Shown here piece by piece: positions 36,201 through 46,460 of a stretch of DNA of 64,000 bases. Origin of the DNA: Tubulanus polymorphus (taxonomy: Eukaryota > Nemertea > Palaeonemertea > Tubulaniformes > Tubulanidae); contig NC_134026.1 in NCBI RefSeq assembly GCF_964204645.1, positions 17,874,650 through 17,938,649 of the forward strand, read 5' to 3'. The notes beneath the pieces are model-generated. The model did no database searches and was not told the origin of the DNA. It saw only the letters and a list, made by a program, of their open reading frames with translations. Each line of letters opens with the position of its first letter. Position 1 is the stretch's first letter. The position numbers and the translations under genes are program-made.

Positions 36201-38493
36201 GTGAACTTTGATAGGAAAATCCCGCTTTTTTTTTTCTGAGCGACAGAAGTTTTCAGGATAGATTTGTGTAGCGCAAATGATGATCTTTCTGAAAACAAAT
36301 TACATACACAGATAGCCCAAAATCTTCTTCTTTGAATAAAGCAAGAATTAAAAGAATCGGATGAATAATGACGAAGTTATGACCATTTTGAATAGACAAG
36401 CTGCGCTCTGCATCGCACTATACATTGACCCGCGCCGTACTATCACTGAGTTTTTGATCCCGGAATCTTATTTCACACACAGACCAAATCTTTATAGATA
36501 CAACATTTTTGTGTAAATCTGACATTGTTTCCCCTGTTCAGCCACTGAGCCTCATGCTACAATTATTAGAGTGGGGACATCCATTTAGAACATTCAAAAG
36601 TGATAATTAGGTGCATACCGTTATGCAGAGCCATGTTCCCTGTATGCATTTGTATGCATTTTCACAGACCCCCTATCGTGCGAACGTACAAAATGGATGG
36701 TCCCTATTAGATTGAGATCATCTATTCTTCCTATTGATATGGTAATTTTCTCAATTTAGCCCTTAGGTATACAACTACAGATACCGATGCAAAAGAATCG
36801 GCTGCAAAACTTACAAGTCATCTCGTTAATGTGAGGTAAGATGACTGAATGTATGTACTTAGCATGACCGATTACTCATTGTGATTACTTTCGTGAAACT
36901 TAAAGAATGGTTAATATTCAATTGTATGTTTAATTGTTTCATAATCTAATATACAACTACATCCTAAGCTTGTCTTTTCTATTTCAGAGCAATTATCAAC
37001 CATTTCACCCCTAAAGTTGATTCATGGGCTACAGCAAATCATTTATCTTCACTGACTGAAGATCAGGTGAGAAAATTCAGTAATTTATGTCCCCTGTCGC
37101 TCTGCAGAGTTTTTTTATGAGCAGGATTAAGTCTGAACCAGTCGATGGAGTCTTTTGAAATTTTATGGCATGATGTTGGATAATGTCGGGAAGAAGTTAT
37201 TGATTTTGGAGGTTCCACCTTTCAAAATGACCAGCAAACATCCGCATAATAGGTTGCAGTCTGAACCAGTTGATGGAATCTTATGAAATATTGAAATATA
37301 TTATGCATGATTGTCGGATCATACATTAAAGGACCCTATTGATGGGTAAGGTTTCACCTTTCAAGAAGATGGCCAACTGACCGCCAGCTTCATTCTTTAA
37401 ACTACCGGTAGTACACACAATACAGGCTGAACCAGTGGATGTAATCTTTAGAATTTTATGACATGATGTCCAATCATGTAGGGAAGAATTTGGGGTTTGG
37501 CTGGCAGCCATCTTTTTTCTTTAAAATTGCTATTTAAGCAAACATCCTTTTCGAAAGGTTTGGTATATGTATATGTATACTCCTAAGGGAAGCAACATAA
37601 AATATATTGGGTCCATCCAAAATAAAATGGCTGTCAAAAAGGTCATTTTAGAACACATCACTTCTCATGGATTTGGGATTGCCCAGTGTATTGTTAAGAC
37701 CACCAGGAGTTAAATATTGAAATGTATGAATTATTTCAATATTGGTACCTGTGCATACCTTCTAATCAAAATCAACTGCAAAGTTGTAGATCATGACGCT
37801 CTCTATGATTGTTATGTTTTCAAGATCATTGGCATTGAATTTTGAAATTGACAGATTATTGAATATCATTTATATCACTTGCATAGTGGGTATAGAATCC
37901 CTGGACCCCTTGTTTGTATATAGCGACATGGGCATAATGCATTTTGCTTGTTTGTCATAGCATATCATTTATTACTCGCTGTGCTGGTATTTTGTGAATA
38001 CAGTCAACCCCCGATATACCGCCCTCATCGGTGCAGAACGATTTTGGCGTTTTAGAGAGTATGGCAGTATATCGGGAGTGTTTTACTATGTAATTGTATT
38101 GAGATGTACATCGAGAAAACCTGGCGGTAGACGGGGGTGGCGGTAAATGGGAGGACGGTATATCGGGGGTTGACTGTAATTGCCATTTTTGTAACTTAGG
38201 TGCTAGAGGTTGTTAGAACCAACTATGATACATTGACCTTAAAACTACAAGAAAACCTTGATCAGTTTGAAAGATACAGCGAAAAACCAAAAGAATCATC
38301 TTTTTTCACAACCCTGGTATGTATACTGTTATAAGCTTGTTATATTTTCAATAAATATTTCTCATGATTTAACATGTTTAATTCTGTGTTTGTATTTCAG
38401 GTGAGGTCAATTATCGGTGGTGTTCAAAAAACGCTCAATGTTCACTGTATGGATCATGTGGATATCTTAAAGGAGTTTTCAACAATTTCATGA
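24247..38493 (+). CDS. ARMH3: ARMH3 (C10orf76), armadillo-like Golgi protein, complete, 23 coding exons
   Basis: ARMH3 is a helical-repeat (DUF1741) protein that binds PI4KB and works with GBF1/Arf1 at the Golgi. Exons: 24247-24384, 24484-24540, 24618-24683, 24868-24948, 25134-25241, 26194-26286, 26901-27062, 27220-27276, 27475-27518, 29322-29382, 29469-29515, 29998-30073, 30290-30359, 31551-31783, 32312-32381, 32682-32742, 33113-33201, 33502-33584, 33875-34001, 36760-36835, 36988-37066, 38200-38316, 38401-38493. All use GT-AG and phases agree. Family landmarks: [103 protein letters not shown]-like [13 protein letters not shown] and LKEFSTIS at the end. Starting at the second ATG (24274, MSQ) gives 686 aa, close to the human length; the first in-frame ATG (24247) adds nine residues. 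A probable acceptor at 24230 implies a 5' UTR exon upstream. Confidence 0.97.
24263..24277 (+). promoter_or_regulatory. Four-codon uORF overlapping the MSQ start of ARMH3
   Basis: ATG GTG GCA ACA TGA ends inside the ATGA that begins the family-like start codon at 24274. It also lies in another frame of the possible longer start at 24247. It may tune start-site choice; this is inference. Confidence 0.4.
25242..26193 (+). other. ARMH3 intron with (TA)n microsatellite
   Basis: Holds an uninterrupted TA run at about 26114-26137. A minus-strand 61-codon frame at 25488-25673 looks protein-like but matches nothing I recognise and has no splice context I trust. Confidence 0.5.
27742..28737 (+). mobile_element. 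Non-autonomous DNA transposon, CAGAGATGCTAG ends, 6-bp target duplication
   Basis: Perfect 12-bp terminal inverted repeats CAGAGATGCTAG / CTAGCATCTCTG are flanked on both sides by TGATAT (27736-27741 and 28738-28743). The 996-bp element lies in the ARMH3 intron between exons 27475-27518 and 29322-29382. It keeps an N-terminal transposase-like ORF (28206-28700) whose end runs into the 3' terminal sequence. The middle of the transposase gene has therefore been lost. CAG..CTG termini and the zinc finger suggest hAT or a relative, but hAT duplications are normally 8 bp. Confidence 0.85.
28206..28700 (+). pseudogene. BED-like zinc-finger N-terminal fragment of a transposase
   Basis: The 164-codon frame contains [12 protein letters not shown]...[16 protein letters not shown] and then [20 protein letters not shown] followed by [11 protein letters not shown]. 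The spacing C-x2-C...H-x4-H is that of a BED/TTF-type finger of hAT-like transposases. The frame runs on with low-complexity residues and ends [17 protein letters not shown] in the terminal repeat region. No DDE catalytic core or hAT dimerisation domain remains. Cellular function is unlikely. Confidence 0.7.
30644..31276 (+). mobile_element. Related non-autonomous transposon, CAGGGATGAGAA ends
   Basis: The left end CAGGGATGAGAA and right end TTCTCATCTCTT form inverted repeats. AGAATG (or TAGAATG) is duplicated at 30637-30643 and 31277-31283. Internal words CCGTAAAAGCGTTCA (30767-30785) and a GGGGATGACCCCCCAAG tract near the 3' end also occur, slightly changed, in the element at 27742-28737. 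The two are members of one family. It lies in the ARMH3 intron before exon 31551-31783. Confidence 0.75.
34261..36450. repeat. 2.2-kb element bounded by CTCAGTGATAGTACGG inverted repeats
   Basis: CTCAGTGATAGTACGGCCTG then GGTCAA at 34261-34286 is mirrored by TTGACCCGCGCCGTACTATC then ACTGAG at 36425-36450. The interval fills most of the ARMH3 intron between exons 33875-34001 and 36760-36835. Minus-strand frames inside (34221-34436, 34812-35054, 35072-35263) are short and unrecognised. A clear target duplication is not visible. A smaller hairpin, CAGGGAAGTAAT / ATTACACTTCCCTG, lies at about 34513-34543. Confidence 0.65.
37129..37480 (+). repeat. Degenerate tandem repeat in an ARMH3 intron
   Basis: Three copies of a unit containing 'GTCTGAACCAGT.GATGGAAT' start near 37131, 37259 and 37424 (the third reads GGCTGAACCAGTGGATGTAA). 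Each is followed by GAAATTTTATG-like words. Spacing is uneven (about 128 and 165 bp). Confidence 0.7.
38001..38176. mobile_element. pogo/Tigger-like MITE with TA target duplication
   Basis: CAGTCAACCCCCGATATACC at the left end and GGTATATCGGGGGTTGACTG at the right end are perfect inverted repeats over 20 bp. They are flanked by TA at 37999-38000 and 38177-38178. The element is 176 bp with no coding capacity. It sits 23 bp upstream of the ARMH3 exon at 38200, so its right end adjoins the branch point/acceptor region. Confidence 0.92.
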
Positions 38494-41400
38494 TTGAAGT
38501 CAATTTTTATGATGAATCTACGGGAGACTTATGATAATCAATGGTGTAATTGATTGTGAAAGGAAATGTACAGTGAAAAGTGTGAATGCAGTTCTAATTC
38601 ACATATATGCATGTTAGATGTTTACTGAAGAATTCAACCATTTTATTTCTATTCTGAATTCACAAAATTTACCGTAAATGGCAGTATTTACATTTAAATA
38701 CATGTAAAATACTTTAAGAGAAAATCAGACAACTCGCCCATTAGCGGCTTACATACATTTCAGCCAGTGCACCCTAGAGCCATGATCTGAGCCAACAGAT
38801 CAAAATAAGCTTGTGGAAATGCATCAGTTAGAGATACATTTAATTGATGACTTATGTTTCTAGTTGTGGAATATATTGGAACTTGTGTGGTTGTTTTACC
38901 TTTTAGCGATAGCTCTAGTGATCACTAGGCTTTAAAAAGAATTTTGATCTGTTAATTCCAGGGCCGTCAGAAGGTATAAACTATCGGTATGGCCATCCCC
39001 AACCGTACCTAATAAGGAGAAGCGCGTAGCCAATTTTGAAAAATTGACTTATGATACGCAATCTCATCTTCACCCGTCAAAGGATTCGAACCCACTATGC
39101 TAAAGCTGTTCGCCGAACCCCTTGACCTCACGAGTCGTTGGAGTCGTTACTAGCCGACCAAAATCCGGTCGTACCAATCACAGCGCCTGTAACAAACAAC
39201 ATTAGGCTTCTGTTGGTTTTCCCGTTAATTGGACCAATCAGCGAACGTTTTACCGAACAAGGAAGTATTTCGCAATTCGATAAATGACGTCATACGCAAC
39301 AGCGCCAGTAATGAAATCACGCGTCGTGAGGCCAGGGGGCTGGTGGAAGCGAGGGCGGGAGCGATACCGGACCACTGGCAAGCGAGGATGGCGCATTCTG
39401 GGAGCATTTCAGAATGCATTTTAATGGTCAATTTTGTTTCGTTTCCATCAAGCCCCAATAGCGGTGTCCCGTGCACCGTAAATTTTCGAGGACAAAATTT
39501 GCCAGTTCTATAGCCACACATCAAGAGTATTAATTGTCATGGCCGCCATCGGCATTGTGGCGATTTGTTGGGGAGATACTTGAAGGTGGTTAAAATTATA
39601 AGGTTGCTACACATGATTTAGACATCTATATACACAAAACCGGCTTTTTAATATCGTAATGAAATTTGGTCATCTGCTGTTCAATTTCCATGTAAGTTTT
39701 CGCGCAATAATAGCATGACCACCGCGTGGGCCACCTTTGGTTATCTGAGTTAGTCGACTATAGTCAAACTAAATGAAACCGAATGTCCGTTAGTCGGAAC
39801 TATATTCGGGAAATAGTTCGAAAATCAAGGCATTCATTTATTAGTTCCGAGCACTAGTCGACCAGATACGAAAACTGAAATTGGCCGTAGCTTTTTACTA
39901 GACTGGTACCCGGTATATTTGTTAGACGGATCCCGGTGTACAACATCATGATGCAGCGGCGTCGATGATGTCATCAACAATGACAACGGCACTGGGCCCA
40001 GCCTATGTTTACACAGAAAACAAAAACAACATAGATAGACCTGTGGTCGTCGGCGTGACAAATTTTATTACACAAATTTTGAAACATAATTGGCAAAATT
40101 ATTGGTCCGGCCATGGCTGTACTGGCTGAACCGGTTCCGCCGGCCCTGTATTCAGATTTAGTTTTTATAGCATTGTTGTTTTGGGAGCGTGCAATGTGGC
40201 TACGTATTTCATTAATTCTTTTCATATGGTGTCTGTCACAAATCTTTCTTCATGGAAACTAAACACTCAGAAATGTGGGAATGCTCTGTAGATGTTGCTC
40301 AATAAGTTCTTGAAAAAACTTGTCTTGTTAGAATTTTAAAATGTTGGCATGTGTACATAGCTTATTCAAATACATATTTCCTTGTCAAATATAATTTCTG
40401 TCATGTGTGTAACTGTTTTCTGTTTTTAGCCTATGGCAGGGTATTATGGGTACTGGCACTCCACCAGGGGCAGATTAGGGTAAATGATGACTGTACACCA
40501 AAAATAGAAATTTCATCATTTACTGCCGAAAGGGCATTTTCCATTCATGCCCTTTTCTGCCATTTTCAACGGCTTTTTCATTAAATGCTGGACTGCAGAC
40601 TGTACTGCAGACCCAATTTTGCGGATGTGGAGAATTTTTAGCGCATTTAAAAAACCCAGACTATTGCATGTGCCCCAACAACTCTGCATTATTCGTTGTG
40701 AGAATCAGTTGATTTCCATTAATATTTGAACTTTATGGTTAGTGTCAAAAACTGAAAATTATCAAACAAGTCATTGGAAAGATCAGGGATTCGTTTTAGA
40801 GTCTATGGATAGATGTAAGATTCATTTTTGAAATGCTTAACAACCTGTCAACTTCAATATTCAACGCCCCCTGGTGAAGGACCAATCACCTTGAAAGTCA
40901 TCACAATCAGATCATGTCATGGGCTACAATTTTGCAAATTATTGTTGTAAACATATAGTATGCCTAGGTACCGGTACGCATGATATGCCTTTTTCATGGT
41001 TTATTTGATGATTTGAAAATAATTTCAAATGGTAGGCTTGGAAACATTGCTTAAGTCGATTTATTTCATAAGATGTTGCTCATTTTCTCTGATTCAAATC
41101 AGTCAAAGAAGACTTTCTGGCAATCCCTCGCAAGGGGAGATCGGCACAACGTTCAAATCGAGACACCATCCATAAAATTTGAACCATTGCAGTAAATTCT
41201 TTTTCACACAGTTGATACATCTGTTAGGAAACTTAATTTCGAAATTTTCTTAAGTGATTTTCTCCAGAAGTAAATTGAACAGAAACAAACAAGAAAAGGA
41301 TTTATTAAAAACAGAAAAAAATTACAGATTTTCGAGTAGAATATTCGAAAGGAGTACCGGTATAGACCTTCCAGTATTTTGCCCATATATCGTATCGTAT

Positions 41401-41613
41401 CGTATCCGTTTGGTACTCTGGTCTCTTAGACCTTGACCTCTCCTAGCGTAAATAAAAATCTCTACTGCAGCTTCGGTTGGTGCGCAGTTTTATAAATTCG
41501 TAAATCGATGCTCTGTCCCCTTACTAGTCCGCTTACTATTCCGTTTCCGCTAGCGTTTTTATAACACAATTCTAAAAAGTTTCATATATACACACGTAAC
41601 ATATGTTCAGAGT
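38494..41613. other. Intergenic region 3' of ARMH3, no gene supported
   Basis: A CpG-containing segment (39120-39560) has overlapping frames of 94-99 codons on both strands and an ATGGCCGCCAT word near 39539. It could be an unannotated promoter, but no conserved protein is visible. A perfect tRNA-type B box (GGTTCGAATCC, minus strand, near 39067-39077) suggests a SINE remnant. I could not find a clean ARMH3 polyadenylation signal. The remainder is ordinary AT-rich sequence. Confidence 0.4.
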
Positions 41614-44600
41614 TTAATCCTTATAGGAATACAGCTTCGGGTGCGTACCGGTACTCCAATGTCTGTCAAGCCTGACCTTAAGGCTGGCTTATGTCGACAA
41701 GCAACGCGACGCCTACCGACGCAACTGGGTTTATCGCCGATTAGCGGCAACTAGCGGCCTACGAGAGGCCGCCAGTTGCTCCTCAATCGGTTCGACATAA
41801 GCCGGCTTGTGACGGCAACGCGACGCCTACCGACTTGTCGCAAGCCGTATCCGGCTAGTTGCCCATGTTCTACTTCGGCCTACGGTAGGCGGGCAGTTGC
41901 TTTCGATCGTAGCCGACATAAGCTCATCTGCGACGCGACGGAACTGAGCGCAGGGGCCCAGCCAATGAGAGACCGCATATACATAGTACAAATTATCACC
42001 ACTAGTTAGCGTCATTCGTAATTAGTCATAAACTTTCAAATTCAAGTAGTTCAAAACGTACACCAAACCTTCAGCACGGCAGAGGACTGGACCTGAGATC
42101 TAGAAGCGAAATTGGTAGAATTATGGTGTGAGCGGCCATCTTTATAGATGTCGCTAGCACGTTGTATTCAAAACAGAATTAGAAAGATCAAAGTCTTAAA
42201 GAAATGGCTTTTCTAATAGAAATATATTTCGTAATCATTCAAATTTATTCTCAAAATGCTTATCACGTGACCATTTGAGCCGTTGCAGTTGCTAGTAATC
42301 GCAACCGACATAAGCAGAGAAGCAACTGGGAGGATCTCGTATACCGCTAGTCGGCCTCAGTTGCTGCGAATCGGAGCGCAGTCGACATAAGCTGGGCTGC
42401 GATCGCGGTTGCTCTCAGTTGCGTCGGTAGGAGTCGGTAGGCGTCGCGTTGCTTGTCGACATAAGCCAGCCTTAAAGCAATCCACCGACGGCGCACTAAA
42501 AACGGTAGCGAATTCCAGATCTGGATCGTTCGAATGCTAAAAAAGTATTTTCTACAGTTTAATTTTGCTCGTGACAGAAACAATTTAAATGGATGACCGC
42601 GAGTTCTAGTGGACAGTACCCTGGGTAGAAAGTTTGGTGGGGAGGGACATATACCATGTACATATTTGTACGTGTTGATTGCATCACCCCTCATTCTTCT
42701 ATAGACCAGGGTTGGAAGTTTAAGTTGTTTTAGGCGCTGTTCATAGGATAAATTCTGTAATCGGGGAACCATCCTAGTCACTCTCCTTTGGACTGCCTCA
42801 ATAGCGTCAATATCCTTTTGATACTGCAAGGCCCATACTACATTAGCATACTCTAATATCGGTCGAATTAGGGCCTTATACAGAGGTATCAGTGTATCCT
42901 CTTCTAGATAGACGTATGTGTTTTTAATAGCTGATAATGTTCTGTATGCTTTGTTCACTACATTTCGAACTTGTGATTCAAATATCAGTTTATTGTCGAC
43001 GTCTACTCCTAAGTCTCTCTCACACTTGATTTCCTCCAATGGTAAGCGGTTTCCCTCAGCATCGTTCATGTGGTACCTAAAATCCGGTGGGTTTCTACCT
43101 ATTCTCGTTACTTTGCATTTAGCCGTTTGAAATCCCAGTTGCCATTTCTCAGACCATTCTGTCATTCTGTCAGTATTTGCCTGTAAATTCTCACAGTCTT
43201 TGATTTTTTCGATGATGTTATATGCTTTAGTGTCATCTGCAAACATACCCACGCAACAATCTAACACATCTGGCAAATCATTAATATAAATAACAAATAG
43301 TATTGGACCCAAAACCGATCCTTGGGGTATGCCACTAGTGACAGCCGCTGATGATGACGATTGACCATTAATAACCACTTTTTGTTCTCTACCTGACAGA
43401 AAATCATTAACCCATAGACATACCTCGTCCGATAGCCCGTAACTATGCATCTTTTTCAAAAGTCGTTGGTGTGGGACTCGGCCAAACGCCTTTGCAAAAT
43501 CTGTATAAATGACATCTACACTTTTTCCAGAGTCTAGGGCAGTTGTCCAGTTATTTAGTGCTTCCAGCAAGTTCGTCACGCAGTTTTTTCCTTTGACAAA
43601 ACCATGCTGGTGATGACTGATCAAACCATTGATTTCTAAATGCTTCATGATATGATCTCTTATGAAGCTTTCCATTATTTTTGAGCAGATCGATGTAAGA
43701 CTAACTGGTCTGTAGTATACACCCTCGGCTCTATTTCCCTTTCCTTTGTATAATGGGGTCACGTTGGCTTCTTTCCAGTCGTTTGGTACTATACTATTAC
43801 TCAAACTCTTGCGAAATATGAGTGTTAAGGGTTCCGCTATAGCCGAAGCCACTTCCTTTAGCAGTCTTGGATGCAGGCCATCTGGTCCCATACTCTTGAA
43901 CACGTTTAAGCTTGATAGTTTTTTTTCCACTGCCTTGCTTGTAATATGAATGTGCTGAAAAGGCACCAGAATCTGTCTATTTTGCGGTCCAGGGATGATT
44001 GTCAGGTTTTCTGATGTAAACGCTTTAACAAACTGATTATTTAGCAAATCTGCTTTCTCTATTTCATTACTGACCTTAACTGATGTGCCTGGGATAAGGA
44101 GATCAGGTATAGATGACTTAGCTTTTGTTTTGGACTTGGCGTAAGCCCAAAAATCCTTCGGGTTAGTCTTAACTGATGTAGTCAATCCTTTTTCGAAGTT
44201 TCTAACTGCAACCCTGATTTCATTCCTAACCTCTGTTCTGGTTGCCTTGTACTCCATATAATTCGCTCGCGACCTATCGGCCTTGTATTTCTTAAACAGA
44301 CGATGTTTTGTCTTTACCTTGTGAATAATAGTTCTGGATAGTCACTTCGGTTTACTTTTATTATTTTGATTCGATCGTTTCGGGATATACTTTTCGCTAC
44401 ATCCATGAAGGCAATCCTTGAAAAATATCCAATTCCCGGCAATATCTAATTTTTGTATCTCATCTGTCATTTTGGCTTCTACAGGTTTTTCATTTATTGA
44501 GCTGTAGTCTGCAGAATCGTACATAAGCCTCACAGTATTAGCGCCTCTAGATGAGTTAGAAGAAAGTGGAGCATTTATTTCGAACAGAAGAACATTGTGG

Positions 44601-45275
44601 TCGCTAAGACCGATAGCTGGCAAATGGTCTATCTCCCCGATAATATTTTCGTCACTTACCAAAACTAGGTCTATGAGATTCTCTCTGTCCATACCTATAT
44701 CTTGTCGGTTCCTGTACCATCTGCTCTAGCAGATTATCCCTCATCACATCGGGGAACCTTGCTTCAATATGTGGGTGTTTATGAGTGGTTGATGTATTTG
44801 ACCAATCTATACCAGGGAAGTTGAAGTCACCCATTATAATCGTTCTCTTTCCTGATTTCATATTGCTATTTATAATCTCAAGTAGTTTCGCATCATTTTG
44901 CTCAGTACTATTAGGGCTTCTATATATACAGCCTAAACGCAGCACACCGTTTTCTGTCCTTCGATCAAACCATAGGGACTCCTGAAAATTCTGATCTACA
45001 ATACTGACAGGAATAACCGGAAATTCCTCCTTTATATACACACAAATACCCCTGCCTTCACAATCAATGTTGCTGTAAGGTATGTTATATCCATCTACCT
45101 TCAGATTTTCTGCTTGTAAGCTATATATTGAGTGTTTTGGTTTCACCTCGGTTACACAAATAATATCAGGGGCATGACGTATTGTGACAACTTTTAACTC
45201 GTTCAGTTTATTCTTTAATGAGTCCGCATTCGTATAAAGTATTTTACAATATTTTGGCCCGTTATCTACGGGCAT
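41614..45275 (-). pseudogene. CR1 ORF2: APE endonuclease and reverse transcriptase, broken
   Basis: The N-terminal endonuclease frame (45275-44652) has LYTNADSLKNKLNEL, ICVTEVKP, GRGICVYIKEE, LGCIYRSPNS and MGDFNFPGIDW. After a shift near 44695 follows LIDLVLVS and the catalytic GLSDHN. An in-frame TGA at 44342 precedes the 636-codon RT frame. That frame has GPDGLHPRLLKE, YYRPVSLTSICSKIMES, HQHGFVKGKNC, VIYTDFAKAF, SGIPQGSVLGPILFVIYIND, FADDTKAY (43232-43243) and WNSLPF. The usual AFD reads AFG. The true C-terminus (CFKVRLDRHWST, then a stop at 41614) lies beyond the inserted element at 41682-42471. Confidence 0.9.
41682..42471. mobile_element. 790-bp TTAA-flanked inverted-repeat transposon nested in CR1
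   Basis: Both ends read GGCTGGCTTATGTCGACAAG inward and stay identical for about 39 bp. TTAA flanks both sides (41678-41681 and 42472-42475). Removing one TTAA and the element restores continuity of the CR1 C-terminus, which shows the insertion direction. CGACATAAGC recurs inside in either orientation near 41802, 41912, 42308 and 42384, and CAACGCGACGCCTACCGAC recurs as well. The element has no long frame of its own. TTAA duplication points to piggyBac or Kolobok mobilisation. Confidence 0.93.
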
Positions 45276-46460
45276 CAGATCGAAAGGGCTGCCCTGCGTT
45301 GTAGTTCTTGTCTTAGCATCTTATATTGTTCTCTGTCTTTCTTCGATATATCAGCTGTAATATGTAATTGTTCTAGTATCGTTTTATCTGTCTCATTTAC
45401 ACTTCTCCTTAATTCGCTATTTTTGCTTAACACTTTTACTGGATCTTCCTTCGACCAGAACAAAACTTTAATAGGTCTTGTCTTTTGTTGTTGGCGAAGA
45501 ACGTAATCGGAATATTTGTCGAATTTTCAAAGTATTTTGGTAAACTGGTTCGACATTTATATCTGGATATGGATTTTTGTCCTGTATTCTAAAACGCAGT
45601 AACTTGAACAGACGTCTAACTTCGTTACTATCATCAACTAATCTATCCTTAAACTCATCCTTCAATGATTCCTCAATCTGATGTATCACCAAATTGAATT
45701 CTCTTTTCTCATTTTCAAGTTTGTCTTTAACATCCTTCAGTTTGCTGTCGATATTCGAGTCCAAATCTTTCATCTTCTGGTCAACTCTTTTGTTGAATTC
45801 TGTAAGTTCCTTGTTCACTACTTCGGTTACTGCTGCATCCACCTCAATTTTGATTGTCTTTTTGACGTCATCTATTTTTTCATTTAAAGCATCAAAGCGT
45901 CTGTGATTATCTAATACTAATCTATTTAATGTGTCAGCAATAGTTTGTATTGTCGCCTCTTGTCTGAGATAAGTCAGTTGAGCTCTAGGCCTACTCCTCT
46001 CAGTCATCTCCTTTGGACGTGCCCCGTTCTCTGTGGTCCTCCCTTTTTTGGATACCTGTTTATCTACCTGACTTACATCAGTAGTTGCTTCTTCAGGATC
46101 TGTAGGCAATCTGGCTCGTTTGGACGTAGTACTATTAACTGGATGGGAATCTGTTCTAATCGCTCCTTGTCCGTCTTTATCGTGATCATCAACCATAGAA
46201 TGCCTCATGTCGTGAAGATTTATTTTACTTTGGGCGACTGCCAAACTCAATATATCATGATTTTCCCCTGTGGCTGTATCATAACTAATCTCTGGTCCCA
46301 CCTCACTTATAGGTCCTCCTCTCGACATAGTAACCAATGGGGATGGGGTTTGTATTATAGCAGGTCTCATCGTATATTGAGATGGATTTACCCTGTCTGG
46401 CATTGCAATAAGATCGAGGGAGGGTACTGTCCCATTTGGATATTCCCGTTGTTGGTCCAT
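45275..46460 (-). pseudogene. CR1 ORF1 protein (coiled coil, nucleic-acid binding), one frameshift
   Basis: The frame 46460-45468 encodes 330 residues. It has a disordered N-terminus and a basic patch (KKGRTTENGARPKEMTERS), then a long heptad-like coiled coil (about residues 170-270), then a segment ending RLRSSPTTKDK. A one-base shift near 45466 joins it to RPIKVLFWSKEDPVKVL...DISKKDREQYKMLRQELQRR, the classic C-terminal domain of LINE ORF1 proteins. It stops at 45275. The protein binds the element's own RNA in known relatives. Confidence 0.8.

Larger units (their letters stand above)
41614..46460 (-). mobile_element. CR1-clade non-LTR retrotransposon, nearly full length, interrupted
   Basis: On the minus strand are ORF1 (46460 to 45275, coiled coil plus RRM/CTD-like end) and ORF2 (45275 to 41614, endonuclease and RT). 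They overlap at TGATG (45277-45273). Damage: a frameshift in ORF1 near 45466, a frameshift in the endonuclease near 44695, an in-frame TGA at 44342-44344, a one-base shift near 42510, and a 790-bp transposon (41682-42471) inserted in the last codons of ORF2. The catalytic FADD box is intact. 5' and 3' ends beyond the ORFs are not defined. Confidence 0.93.

Noticed and set aside
39225-39524. Overlapping 94- and 99-codon frames on both strands
   Set aside because: They mirror each other in a CG-richer stretch, with no recognised domain or splice continuation. Probably a by-product of base composition.
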